Below, in pieces: positions 1 to 6,850 of a stretch of DNA of 10,380 bases. The translations under genes were made by a program, and so were the position numbers. Source of the DNA: a bacterium UBP6_UBA1209 (GTDB taxonomy: Bacteria > UBP6 > UBA1177); NCBI GenBank assembly GCA_002309575.1, contig DBXP01000052.1, positions 1 to 10,380 of the forward strand, given 5' to 3'. The notes below the pieces were generated by a model, which saw only the letters and a list, made by a program, of their open reading frames with translations, was not told the DNA's origin and ran no database searches. Within the stretch, counting starts at the first letter, position 1. Each line of letters begins with the position of its first letter.

Positions 1-1424
1 TCGTAGCCGTTGATGACGATATCGTATGCACGCGAATTGATCGTGCCGAGGTCGTCACCGCGTTTTGCCGCCTCGAAATCGAAATCGGTGAAAGCGTGGT
101 GTTTTGCGACCCATTCGCCCGTCTCTTCGTCGACTTCGAATGCCGGGAAATTGGTGATCCAGACAAATTCGTAGGAATTTTTGTCGTAAAGATCGTATTC
201 CGCAGCGAGTCTTTTTCTCAAATTTCCGAGTGCCGTAAGCGCAACTCCCGTTTTATCGGCAACAATAAACATGATCCCGTTTTCAGGAATGATTTCGGCA
301 AGCTGCGCCTTTTCAGAATCGTTGAAGAATTTCATCAGAGGTGAATCAAGAACTCCCTCTTCCTTCTTTATCCAGGCAAGAGCCTTCGCTCCGTCGCCCT
401 GAACGTCCTTCTCGATTTTTTTGATCTGGTTTTTGGAAAGTTCTTTCGCATGGCCTTCGAGAACGACACCTTTCACAACCGTTTTCGGGTCGTTTGCGGC
501 GTTTTTGAAAGCGGCAAACTCCGAATTTGCAAAGATCGCGTCAAGAGTCTTGAGTTCCATGCCGAATCTCAGATCGGGTTTGTCGCTTCCGTATTTATCC
601 ATCGCCTCGTTGAAGGACATTTTTCTGAAAGGACGCTTGATATCGAGGTTTTTGACCGCCTTGAAGATCTTGCAGAGCAGACCTTCGGTGACACCCATGA
701 CGTCTTCCTCTTCGACAAAACTCATCTCGAAGTCGATCTGGGTGAATTCAGGCTGTCTGTCGGCGCGGAGAGCCTCGTCACGAAAGCACTTCGCGACCTG
801 ATAGTATTTGTCCATTCCCGCAACCATGAGTATCTGCTTGAAGACCTGCGGCGACTGCGGAAGTGCGTAGAAAGAACCCGGCCAGAGCCTGCTCGGAACG
901 AGGAAATCTCTTGCGCCGCCCGGGCTGCTTTTGATGAGGAAAGGAGTTTCGACTTCGACAAAGTCGAGCGAATCAAAGTATTCGTGAACAAGTGCGCTAA
1001 CTTTCGAGCGTGAAATCAGGTTCTTCCGGATGTCCGATTTGCGGATGTCGATGTAGCGGTATTTCAGCTTGATCGTGTCGGCGGCATCCTTCCTGAAATC
1101 GAAGGGTAACGGCTTCGACGGGTTCATGAGCGTGATTTTATCAGCTTCGACTTCGATCGCGCCGGTCGAATATTTGTCAGTTCTGTTTTCTTTGCGGTCG
1201 ATGACTGTTCCGCTTACCGAAACGACCGATTCAAGCGTCAGTTTTTTTGCCGATTCCGCAAGGACCGGGTCGCTGACAAAAACCTGAGTCATCCCGTAAC
1301 GGTCTGAAAGTATTAAGAAAACCATGGGCCCCATCTCTCTTTTCTGGGTCAGCCATCCCGAAATGACGACCTTTTGTCCCAGATTGTCGAGAGTGAGCTC
1401 TCCGCAAGTGTGAGTGCGCAGCAT
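1..1424 (-). CDS. aspS: Aspartyl-tRNA synthetase, C-terminus beyond window
   Basis: Class II aminoacyl-tRNA synthetase that charges tRNA-Asp with aspartate in the cytoplasm. The frame reads without a stop from an ATG at 1424-1422 to the window edge, giving 474 residues. Bacterial AspRS is usually near 590 residues, so roughly the last 115, including motif 3, are outside. A GGGAGG lies just upstream of the ATG and fixes the start. Residues 1 to about 105 are the OB-fold anticodon-binding domain. The motif 1 region contains VEVETP and GARDFLVPS. Motif 2 is clear at about residues 214-233 (FRDEALRADRQ, then PEFTQID). The bacterial GAD-type insertion domain follows. The gene lies 44 bases downstream of map on the same strand and probably shares its transcript. 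The OB-fold stretch from residue 24 (WLTQKREMG) differs from the common WVxRRRDLG. Family assignment is secure; tRNA discrimination is not known. Confidence 0.97.
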   Translation of the reverse strand, partial: MLRTHTCGELTLDNLGQKVVISGWLTQKREMGPMVFLILSDRYGMTQVFVSDPVLAESAKKLTLESVVSVSGTVIDRKENRTDKYSTGAIEVEADKITLMNPSKPLPFDFRKDAADTIKLKYRYIDIRKSDIRKNLISRSKVSALVHEYFDSLDFVEVETPFLIKSSPGGARDFLVPSRLWPGSFYALPQSPQVFKQILMVAGMDKYYQVAKCFRDEALRADRQPEFTQIDFEMSFVEEEDVMGVTEGLLCKIFKAVKNLDIKRPFRKMSFNEAMDKYGSDKPDLRFGMELKTLDAIFANSEFAAFKNAANDPKTVVKGVVLEGHAKELSKNQIKKIEKDVQGDGAKALAWIKKEEGVLDSPLMKFFNDSEKAQLAEIIPENGIMFIVADKTGVALTALGNLRKRLAAEYDLYDKNSYEFVWITNFPAFEVDEETGEWVAKHHAFTDFDFEAAKRGDDLGTINSRAYDIVINGY

Positions 1425-1468
1425 TTCAACCTCCCAGTTAAAAATATACCTTTGTCAACATCATATAT

Positions 1469-2224
1469 TTAAAGTGCCGTAAGCACCTTCGGACCATCTT
1501 TGGTAATTGCGACCGTGTGCTCGAACTGGCAGCTGAGTTTGCCGTCAAGCGTAACGACCGTCCAGCCGTCGTTCAGAGTCCTGCATTTGTAAGTCCCCTC
1601 GTTGATCATCGGCTCGATCGCAACGACCATCCCCTCCTTCAGCTCGAGACCGTGCCCGTGCTTGCCGTAGTGCGGGATCGCCGGATCCTCGTGAAGATGG
1701 ATCCCCGTGCCGTGGCCTACATAATCCTCGACGACCGAGTAACCGTTGCTCTCGGCGTACTCCTGAATGACTGCCCCGATGTCGCCGAGCCGGTTCCCGA
1801 CAAGGCACTGCTCGATCCCGAGCTCAAGGCAGTGGTGCGTGACATCTACGAGCCTCTTAGCCTCTTCGCTCGCGCCTGGCATGACATATGTCATCGTGCT
1901 GTCGCCGATAAAGCCGTGAAGCGTAACGCCGCAGTCGACGGAAAGGATGTCGCCCCGCTGGATGATCTTCGTCTTGTGCGGGATGCCGTGAACGACCTCG
2001 TTGTTGACGGCGATGCAGGTCGCGTAGTGGTAATCCTCGACCGATTTAAAGGTCGGAGTCCCTCCGTGTTTTTTGATGTATTTATCGGCGAAGCTGTCGA
2101 TCTGAAGCGTCGAAACCCCTGGTTTTATGTAGGATCTCAGCTCCTGAAAAAGCTCGGCCAGGACCTTCCCTGCAGCACGTATCTTCTCGATCTGCTCCGG
2201 GGTTTTGATAATTATTCCGGGCAT
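1469..2224 (-). CDS. map: Methionine aminopeptidase, type I
   Basis: Metalloprotease that removes the initiator methionine from nascent proteins in the cytoplasm. The product is 251 residues, typical for the short type Ia bacterial enzyme. All five metal ligands are visible and fall at the E. coli numbers: Asp97 (SVDCG), Asp108 (IGDST), His171 (GHGTGI), Glu204 (AIEPM) and Glu235 (QFEHT). His79 and His178, also in the family active site, are present. There is no zinc-finger N-terminal extension. The ATG at 2224-2222 is chosen because GGAGG ends five bases before it. A longer reading from a TTG at 2236 would begin inside that ribosome binding site. A promoter with a perfect TATAAT lies upstream. 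aspS follows after 44 bases, so the two are likely co-transcribed. Nothing suggests damage. Confidence 0.98.
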   Translation of the reverse strand: MPGIIIKTPEQIEKIRAAGKVLAELFQELRSYIKPGVSTLQIDSFADKYIKKHGGTPTFKSVEDYHYATCIAVNNEVVHGIPHKTKIIQRGDILSVDCGVTLHGFIGDSTMTYVMPGASEEAKRLVDVTHHCLELGIEQCLVGNRLGDIGAVIQEYAESNGYSVVEDYVGHGTGIHLHEDPAIPHYGKHGHGLELKEGMVVAIEPMINEGTYKCRTLNDGWTVVTLDGKLSCQFEHTVAITKDGPKVLTAL

Positions 2225-2229
2225 ATTTA

Positions 2230-2234
2230 CCTCC
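2230..2234 (-). promoter_or_regulatory. Ribosome binding site of map
   Basis: The minus strand reads GGAGG here, five bases before the ATG at 2224. It decides the start codon: the in-frame TTG at 2236 overlaps this site and would add four residues not expected in the family. Confidence 0.85.
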
Positions 2235-2257
2235 AAGTTTCAAAATAAAACTGCGAG

Positions 2258-2285
2258 ATTATACGAATCGAAACATCATATTCAA
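2258..2285 (-). promoter_or_regulatory. Putative sigma-70-type promoter for map-aspS
   Basis: On the minus strand the -35 TTGAAT (2285-2280) and the -10 TATAAT (2263-2258) are separated by 16 bases. Transcription would start near 2251, giving a leader of about 27 bases before the map ATG. The -10 is a perfect consensus match. This is sequence inference only. No equally good promoter was found for the divergent ptb gene in the rest of 2225-2379. Confidence 0.6.
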
Positions 2286-2369
2286 GGGTCAAAATACTTG
2301 ATTTCGCACTTGCAAAATGCAACTATGGGTAAGTTCGCGCAAAAAAGGCGTTCATTTGCAATTTTTACC

Positions 2370-2374
2370 GGAGG
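2370..2374 (+). promoter_or_regulatory. Ribosome binding site of ptb
   Basis: GGAGG lies five bases before the ATG at 2380. This favours that start over an in-frame ATG at 2317, which has no comparable site and would add 21 residues with no family resemblance. Confidence 0.85.
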
Positions 2375-2379
2375 ATACA

Positions 2380-3297
2380 ATGTTCAGGACATTCGATGAA
2401 ATTATCAGGTATGTACAGAAGATGGAAAACAAGCCGAGAGTTGCCGTTGTCGGTGCAGACAAGCCGGTCGCAGTCGAGGCGGCAGTCGACATGGTCACCG
2501 AAAATCTGGCGGTCCCGGTCCTTTTCGGAAACGCTGAAAAGATAAATCACCTCATCGAGGGAACGGTCCTCGAAGGAAAAGTCGAGATCGTTCCGTGCGC
2601 AGACAACGTTGAAAGCTGCTCGAAAGCTGCAGATTACGCGGCAGACGGCAGAGTCGGCATCCTTCTCAAGGGAAGCGTCGAGACTGCACAGATCATGAAA
2701 GCCGTCTTCAGAAAAGAGAACGGCCTCAAAGCCGCACCGGTCGTAAGCGACATCCTGATTTACGAAGATCCGCTCGCACCGAAGGACAACAAACGTCTCG
2801 TCGGTCTTATGGACGGCGGCATAATCCCTCTTCCGACGCTCGAGCAGAAGATCGAGATGACACGCGGCGCGGTCCAGGTCTTCCACAAACTCGGCTTCGC
2901 GAAACCGAAAGTCGCATACATTTCGGCGATCGAGACAGTCTCGCCGAAAATCCAGTCGACCGTTGACGCAGCCGAGATCCAGAGAATGAAGGCCGAAGGC
3001 GAACTTGACGACATCAACGCCTACCTCGAAGGACCTTACGCGATCGACAATGTCATTTCTGAATACGCGGCGAAGGTCAAGAACATCAACTCCGTCATGG
3101 CGGGATGCGCCGACATCCTCATTTTCCCGAACATCGAAAGCGGAAACGTTCTCGGCAAGCTCGTCCACTACTGGGGCGGCGCTCAGACAGGCCACGTCAT
3201 CGTCGGAGCCAAGGTCCCGGTACTTCTCAGCTCCCGCGCCGACGACGCACAGGCAAAAATCAACTCGCTCGTTCTCGGAATCGCGGTATCCTACTGA
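2380..3297 (+). CDS. ptb: Phosphate butyryltransferase (phosphate acetyl/butaryl transferase family)
   Basis: Converts butyryl-CoA (or a related acyl-CoA) and phosphate to acyl phosphate and CoA in the cytoplasm, the step before Buk makes the acid and ATP. The 305-residue length fits Ptb, which lacks the N-terminal extensions of some long Pta enzymes. Family motifs seen are LLKGSVETAQIMKAV (about 95-109), EGPYAIDNVIS (217-227), ADILIFPNIESGNVLGK (244-260) and VIVGAKVPVLLSSRAD (273-288). The start is fixed by a GGAGG five bases upstream. The stop TGA shares its last base with the ATG of the next gene. A buk gene about 3.7 kb downstream supports the butyrate rather than acetate assignment, although the families overlap and substrate preference cannot be read from sequence. 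The G+C-rich composition resembles gyrA and aspS. Confidence 0.9.
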   Translation: MFRTFDEIIRYVQKMENKPRVAVVGADKPVAVEAAVDMVTENLAVPVLFGNAEKINHLIEGTVLEGKVEIVPCADNVESCSKAADYAADGRVGILLKGSVETAQIMKAVFRKENGLKAAPVVSDILIYEDPLAPKDNKRLVGLMDGGIIPLPTLEQKIEMTRGAVQVFHKLGFAKPKVAYISAIETVSPKIQSTVDAAEIQRMKAEGELDDINAYLEGPYAIDNVISEYAAKVKNINSVMAGCADILIFPNIESGNVLGKLVHYWGGAQTGHVIVGAKVPVLLSSRADDAQAKINSLVLGIAVSY

Positions 3298-3566
3298 TGA
3301 CGGAAAAACAGGAGGTAAAATATCCGGTCACGATGGACCTCAAGGTCATCATGATCTCTGAGCCTGGCGAAAGCCGCAATGAATCGGAACTGGATAAGAT
3401 ATTGAAAGATCTGGATATTCCGCTCAATTCATCATGGAAGACCGAAAAGAGTTCCGGCGGGAAGTATACAGCCTACACCGGCACAGTCTTCATACTTTCC
3501 CATGAAAAGATGGTTGACCTTTTTGCTCTGCTCAAAGCCCATCCGCGTGTAAAATTCGCACTGTGA
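3297..3566 (+). CDS. DUF493/YbeD-like small protein
   Basis: A small cytoplasmic protein of 89 residues. The pattern of a Tyr-Pro near the N-terminus followed by a beta strand (YPVTMDLKVIM, about 9-19), a Ser-x-Gly-x-Tyr turn (SSGGKYTAYTGTVFILS, about 52-68) and a C-terminal HPRVKFAL matches the DUF493/YbeD family. That family has an ACT-like fold and ends in a similar V(K/R)MVL. E. coli YbeD is about the same size. Its molecular role is not established. The ATG overlaps the ptb stop by one base (TGATG), so translation is probably coupled to ptb. No Shine-Dalgarno precedes this ATG. The AGGAGG at 3310-3315 is inside the gene and does not lead to a well-spaced in-frame start. The context suggests co-expression with the acyl-phosphate pathway, but a functional link is inference. 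Confidence 0.8.
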   Translation: MTEKQEVKYPVTMDLKVIMISEPGESRNESELDKILKDLDIPLNSSWKTEKSSGGKYTAYTGTVFILSHEKMVDLFALLKAHPRVKFAL

Positions 3567-3579
3567 CCCGACTAGCCTG

Positions 3580-3589
3580 AGACTGGATC
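3580..3589 (+). repeat. Direct repeat AGACTGGATC, left copy
   Basis: The same ten bases recur at 6841-6850, one base after the restriction gene's stop codon. The two copies bracket the gene and its promoter region. They may be remnants of an insertion or recombination junction. A chance match of this length between the two spacers is unlikely but possible. Confidence 0.5.
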
Positions 3590-3723
3590 GACACATATCA
3601 AAAACATCTGATTTTTATAATTTTTACCCTTCTATCTTTGCCAGGAACAGTATGATGTTGCGACAGTGATCAACCAAGGGGTGAAGGAAAAGAAATAATT
3701 TTGAACAAATAATAATCCAAAAC

Positions 3724-3751
3724 TTGTTTTTAACTTTTCTATTGCTATGAT
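3724..3751 (+). promoter_or_regulatory. Putative promoter of the restriction-modification gene
   Basis: TTGTTT (3724-3729) and TATGAT (3746-3751) are separated by 16 bases. A TG dinucleotide one base upstream of the -10 (3743-3744) makes it an extended -10. The predicted start near 3758 would leave a leader of about 28 bases before the ATG at 3786. This is a consensus match only. Confidence 0.5.
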
Positions 3752-3785
3752 CTTTTTGCTTTAATTTTGATTATCGGGGCAAGGT

Positions 3786-6700
3786 ATGGCAAAGGGGCTG
3801 TTAAACCACAGAAAAGCGGCAAAGGAATTCGTAGTAAAATGGTGCGGTAGGGGCGATGAAAAGCAGGATACTCAGGTATTTTGGACTTCGCTTTTACGCG
3901 ATGTTTTCGGTGTCGCGAATCCCGAAGATTCGATTCAATTTGAGAAAAGGATCAAGCTTGGGCACACGAGTTTTATCGATGCCTACATTCCGTCAACAAA
4001 AGTGCTGATTGAGCAGAAAAGCATTGATGTTGATTTGTTAAAACCGGCAAAGCAGTCGGACGGAACTCTTCTCACGCCTTACCAGCAGGCAGACAGATAC
4101 AGAAAGGAACAGAATTATTCGGAAGCTGCTCGCTGGATCGTGACATGCAACTTCAAAGAGTTTTTCATTTACGACATGGATCACCGTGGATCTGAGCCAG
4201 AACATATACTTTTGAAAGATTTGGACAAAGATTTCGAACTGTTGCAGTTTTTAGTAGATCAGAAAAACGCAGATGTCAGCCGCGAAGAGAAAATTTCCTT
4301 GAAAGCCGGCGAGCTTGTCGGAAAGCTTTATGACGCACTCTACAAAGAGTACATCAATCCCGACGAAAACAGTTTGCGGAGTCTCAATATTCTGTGCGTC
4401 CGGATCGTTTTCTGCCTTTATGCCGAAGATGCAGGGCTTTTCGAGACCAGAACGGCTTTTGAAGACTACATAAAATCGTTTTCCGCAGAAAACCTGAGGC
4501 GCGGCATTATGGATTTGTTCAAAATCCTGAATACGAAGCCTGAAAACCGAGACAAATATGACACGAGAATCAATTCATTTCCTTATGTGAACGGCGGACT
4601 TTTTGCCGATGATACGATAGAAATTCCTAATTTCACTAAAGAAATCGTCGATGTCATTGTGAACTTTTGTGCTCCTTTCGACTGGTCGGAAATCAGTCCC
4701 ACGATTTTCGGAGCTGTTTTTGAATCGACTTTAAACCCCGAAACGCGGCGCAAAGGCGGGATGCACTACACTTCGATCGAAAACATCCACAAGGTGATCG
4801 ATCCGCTGTTTTTGGATGATCTGCGGAGTGAATTTTGTGAGATTATGGGCATTTATTCCCCATCTAAGATAGAGGGGGTGTCTGCGAAAGCAGACGGGGG
4901 CGTGTGCGGTTTTTCACACACTCCACAGTCGCTACGCGACAGCTCCCCTAACTTAGGGGAGCAATTTCGCTCGTGCAAAGTCTCGGCGAAAACAAAAAAA
5001 CGTCTTGAGCAGTTCCGTAACAAACTGGCATCATTGACCTTTCTTGACCCGGCCTGCGGAAGCGGAAACTTTCTGACGGAAACCTACATTTCGTTGCGCC
5101 GTCTGGAAAATGAGATCCTGAAAATCATCTACGGCAGCCAGATGTTTGTCGGTCACGGCGCGTCTCCCATCAAGGTAAAGATTTCGCAGTTCTACGGCAT
5201 TGAAATCAACGATTTTGCCGTTACGGTAGCCAAAACAGCGCTTTGGATCGCCGAAAGCCAGATGATGAAGGAGACAGAGGAGATCGTCAATGAGGATATC
5301 GATTTCCTGCCGCTTTCTACGAGCGCGACGATTGTTGAAGGAAACGCCCTCCGGGTGGATTGGAGATATCTGCGCGAAGAAGCTGAAGTCCCGACAATAA
5401 AGGCTAAAAAAACGAATCTGATATACCCGATGATGGTAAAGGAAAAAGAGGTCGAATACGGTGAAATAAATCTGATCACAAATGAGATAAATGTCGGAAA
5501 ACCGCTGCGGAAACAAGAGGCGAATCATTACGACTATATCATGGGAAACCCGCCGTTTGTCGGTAAAAAAGAACAGTCCAAAACACAAAAAGAGGAACTT
5601 GTTTTTCTATTTCCAAAAACAGTCAGAGGTACAGGAAACCTCGACTATGTTGCAGGCTGGTATGTCAAGGCGACAGAGCTCATGAAGGGCACGCAGACAA
5701 AATGTGCATTCGTCTCAACAAACTCTATCACACAGGGCGAACAAGTCCCGATATTATGGAAATATCTTTCAAGACAAGGTCTTTCAATAGATTTTGCATG
5801 GCGGACCTTCCGTTGGGATAGCGAAAGCACAGAAAAGGCTCATGTCCACTGTGTAATTATTGGTTTTTCCTGCTGTACCGAAGCAAGTGAGTCAACTGCC
5901 GTCCGCCATATTTTTAATGCAGACAAAACCATTGTTGAAGCAGCAAAAATCAACGGTTATCTTCTCGATGCTGCTGACATTTTCATTGAGAGTCGAGTTA
6001 AATCATTGTGCAATGTACCGAAAATCGTTTACGGAAGTATGCCAATAGATCAAAACCATCTGATCCTGACAAAAAAAGATGTAAAAGATGTCCTTGCGGA
6101 AAATCCTGTAAACGCAAAATTTGTGAGAAAGTATGTAGGCGGAGATGAACTTCTGAACGGAGAAGAACGTTTCTGCCTATGGCTCCAAAATGCCTCAGCG
6201 AAAGAACTGAGAGACTCAAAAACAATCTCTCAACGAGTGCAGAAAACAAAGGAATTCCGTAACAAATCTTCGAGACCTCAGACTTTGAAACTTGCTGATA
6301 CCCCATGGCTTTTCGGTGAAATAAGGCAACCGAAAAACAAAATGCTTGTAATTCCGAAAGTTTCTTCAGAGCGAAGAAGATATATCCCTATAGTATTTGT
6401 TCCGCCGGAAATCATTGTTAACGGAAGTGCGCTCATTGTTCCTGAAGCCGCTTTGTATGAATTCGGCGTTCTTATGAGCAGTGTACATAATGCATGGATG
6501 CGTGTCGTCGCTGGAAGAATGAAAAGTGATTACCAGTATTCTGGAAGTATAGTTTACAATAACTTTCCGTGGCCGGACCTCTCTGACAGGCGAGGCAAGG
6601 AATATAGAGATAAAATCGAAGAGACAGCTCAGGCAATCCTTGATGCAAGGGCAAAATATCCAGATTCCTCGCTTGCAGATTTGTACGATGAAACATTTAT

Positions 6701-6839
6701 GCCGCCTGAACTTCGCAAAGCCCACAAAGAAAATGACAAAGCAGTTATGGCTGCTTACGACTTCGACCCGAAAATGAGTGAATCTGAGATAGTTGCCGAG
6801 CTGTTCAAAATGTATGAAAAGCTGACGAAAAAGAAATGA
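3786..6839 (+). CDS. Type IIL (MmeI-like) restriction endonuclease / adenine methyltransferase
   Basis: A single chain of 1017 residues combining DNA cleavage and N6-adenine methylation, as in the MmeI family. The N-terminal nuclease keeps the PD-ExK pattern: Asp65 in FIDAYIP, then Glu76 and Lys78 in IEQKS. A helical linker follows, then MHYTS (326-330). The SAM-binding motif I is FLDPACGSGNF (419-429) and the catalytic motif IV is NPPF (588-591). The target-recognition region ends with family-typical HNAWMRVVAGRMKSDY (901-916) and NNFPWP (925-930). The start has GGGG six bases upstream and matches the family N-terminus. The enzyme is large (MmeI is about 919 residues), partly because residues 358-393 are encoded by an inserted palindromic element. 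No separate specificity or helicase subunit is visible. G+C is lower than in the neighbours, and the gene sits between ptb-DUF493 and buk, suggesting acquisition. Recognition sequence and activity cannot be read from sequence. Confidence 0.93.
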   Translation: MAKGLLNHRKAAKEFVVKWCGRGDEKQDTQVFWTSLLRDVFGVANPEDSIQFEKRIKLGHTSFIDAYIPSTKVLIEQKSIDVDLLKPAKQSDGTLLTPYQQADRYRKEQNYSEAARWIVTCNFKEFFIYDMDHRGSEPEHILLKDLDKDFELLQFLVDQKNADVSREEKISLKAGELVGKLYDALYKEYINPDENSLRSLNILCVRIVFCLYAEDAGLFETRTAFEDYIKSFSAENLRRGIMDLFKILNTKPENRDKYDTRINSFPYVNGGLFADDTIEIPNFTKEIVDVIVNFCAPFDWSEISPTIFGAVFESTLNPETRRKGGMHYTSIENIHKVIDPLFLDDLRSEFCEIMGIYSPSKIEGVSAKADGGVCGFSHTPQSLRDSSPNLGEQFRSCKVSAKTKKRLEQFRNKLASLTFLDPACGSGNFLTETYISLRRLENEILKIIYGSQMFVGHGASPIKVKISQFYGIEINDFAVTVAKTALWIAESQMMKETEEIVNEDIDFLPLSTSATIVEGNALRVDWRYLREEAEVPTIKAKKTNLIYPMMVKEKEVEYGEINLITNEINVGKPLRKQEANHYDYIMGNPPFVGKKEQSKTQKEELVFLFPKTVRGTGNLDYVAGWYVKATELMKGTQTKCAFVSTNSITQGEQVPILWKYLSRQGLSIDFAWRTFRWDSESTEKAHVHCVIIGFSCCTEASESTAVRHIFNADKTIVEAAKINGYLLDAADIFIESRVKSLCNVPKIVYGSMPIDQNHLILTKKDVKDVLAENPVNAKFVRKYVGGDELLNGEERFCLWLQNASAKELRDSKTISQRVQKTKEFRNKSSRPQTLKLADTPWLFGEIRQPKNKMLVIPKVSSERRRYIPIVFVPPEIIVNGSALIVPEAALYEFGVLMSSVHNAWMRVVAGRMKSDYQYSGSIVYNNFPWPDLSDRRGKEYRDKIEETAQAILDARAKYPDSSLADLYDETFMPPELRKAHKENDKAVMAAYDFDPKMSESEIVAELFKMYEKLTKKK
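4857..4962 (+). repeat. Palindromic multi-hairpin repeat element inserted in frame in the restriction gene
   Basis: About 106 bases fold as five consecutive hairpins. Stem 1 is 4858-4866 with 4870-4878 (nine pairs, one mismatch). Stem 2 is GTCTGC with GCAGAC around a GAAA loop (4880-4895). Stem 3 is GTGTG with CACAC (4902-4919). Stem 4 is GTCGC with GCGAC (4928-4940). Stem 5 is GCTCCCCTAA with TTAGGGGAGC around one base (4942-4962). The left half also aligns with the reverse complement of the right half over about 50 bases, so the whole is one imperfect palindrome with its apex at 4907-4914. The element is read as codons 358-393 without a stop. The form is that of a MITE-like or extragenic-palindrome repeat. 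Exact ends are uncertain by a few bases. Confidence 0.8.
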
Positions 6840-6840
6840 C

Positions 6841-6850
6841 AGACTGGATC
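6841..6850 (+). repeat. Direct repeat AGACTGGATC, right copy
   Basis: Identical to 3580-3589. It begins one base after the restriction gene's TGA stop (6837-6839), so the right boundary of the foreign segment may lie here. Confidence 0.5.

Larger units (their letters stand above)
3567..3785 (+). other. AT-rich intergenic region before the restriction gene
   Basis: These 219 bases contain no convincing gene. They hold one copy of the direct repeat AGACTGGATC (3580-3589), a 25-codon open stretch at 3621-3698 that ends in TAA and has no ATG, and the likely promoter of the restriction gene. The open stretch ends with residues EQYDVATVINQGVKEKK and might be the tail of a lost gene, but it is too short to judge. 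No strong terminator hairpin was found after the DUF493 gene. Confidence 0.6.

Noticed and set aside
450..1013. Plus-strand open frame opposite aspS
   Set aside because: The minus strand encodes a continuous AspRS with motif 2 across this interval.
1517..2248. Plus-strand open frame of 243 codons opposite map
   Set aside because: It is the antisense shadow of map, whose metal ligands and ribosome binding site are clear. The antisense product has no recognisable domain.
2298..2329. TTGATT and TATGGG as a ptb promoter
   Set aside because: The spacer is 20 bases and the -10 is poor.
2365..3195. Minus-strand open frame of 276 codons opposite ptb
   Set aside because: Shadow of a G+C-rich coding region with clear Ptb motifs on the other strand. 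No ribosome binding site or family resemblance was seen.
4857..4962. Palindromes inside the restriction gene as a transcription terminator or a CRISPR repeat
   Set aside because: There is no U tract after any stem and no repeat-spacer periodicity. The reading frame continues into motif I.
3786..6839. Restriction gene as BREX PglX or a Type I HsdM subunit
   Set aside because: The N-terminal Asp...Glu-x-Lys nuclease pattern and the HNAWMR...NNFPWP ending fit the MmeI-type single-chain family. No BREX or hsdR/hsdS genes are nearby.
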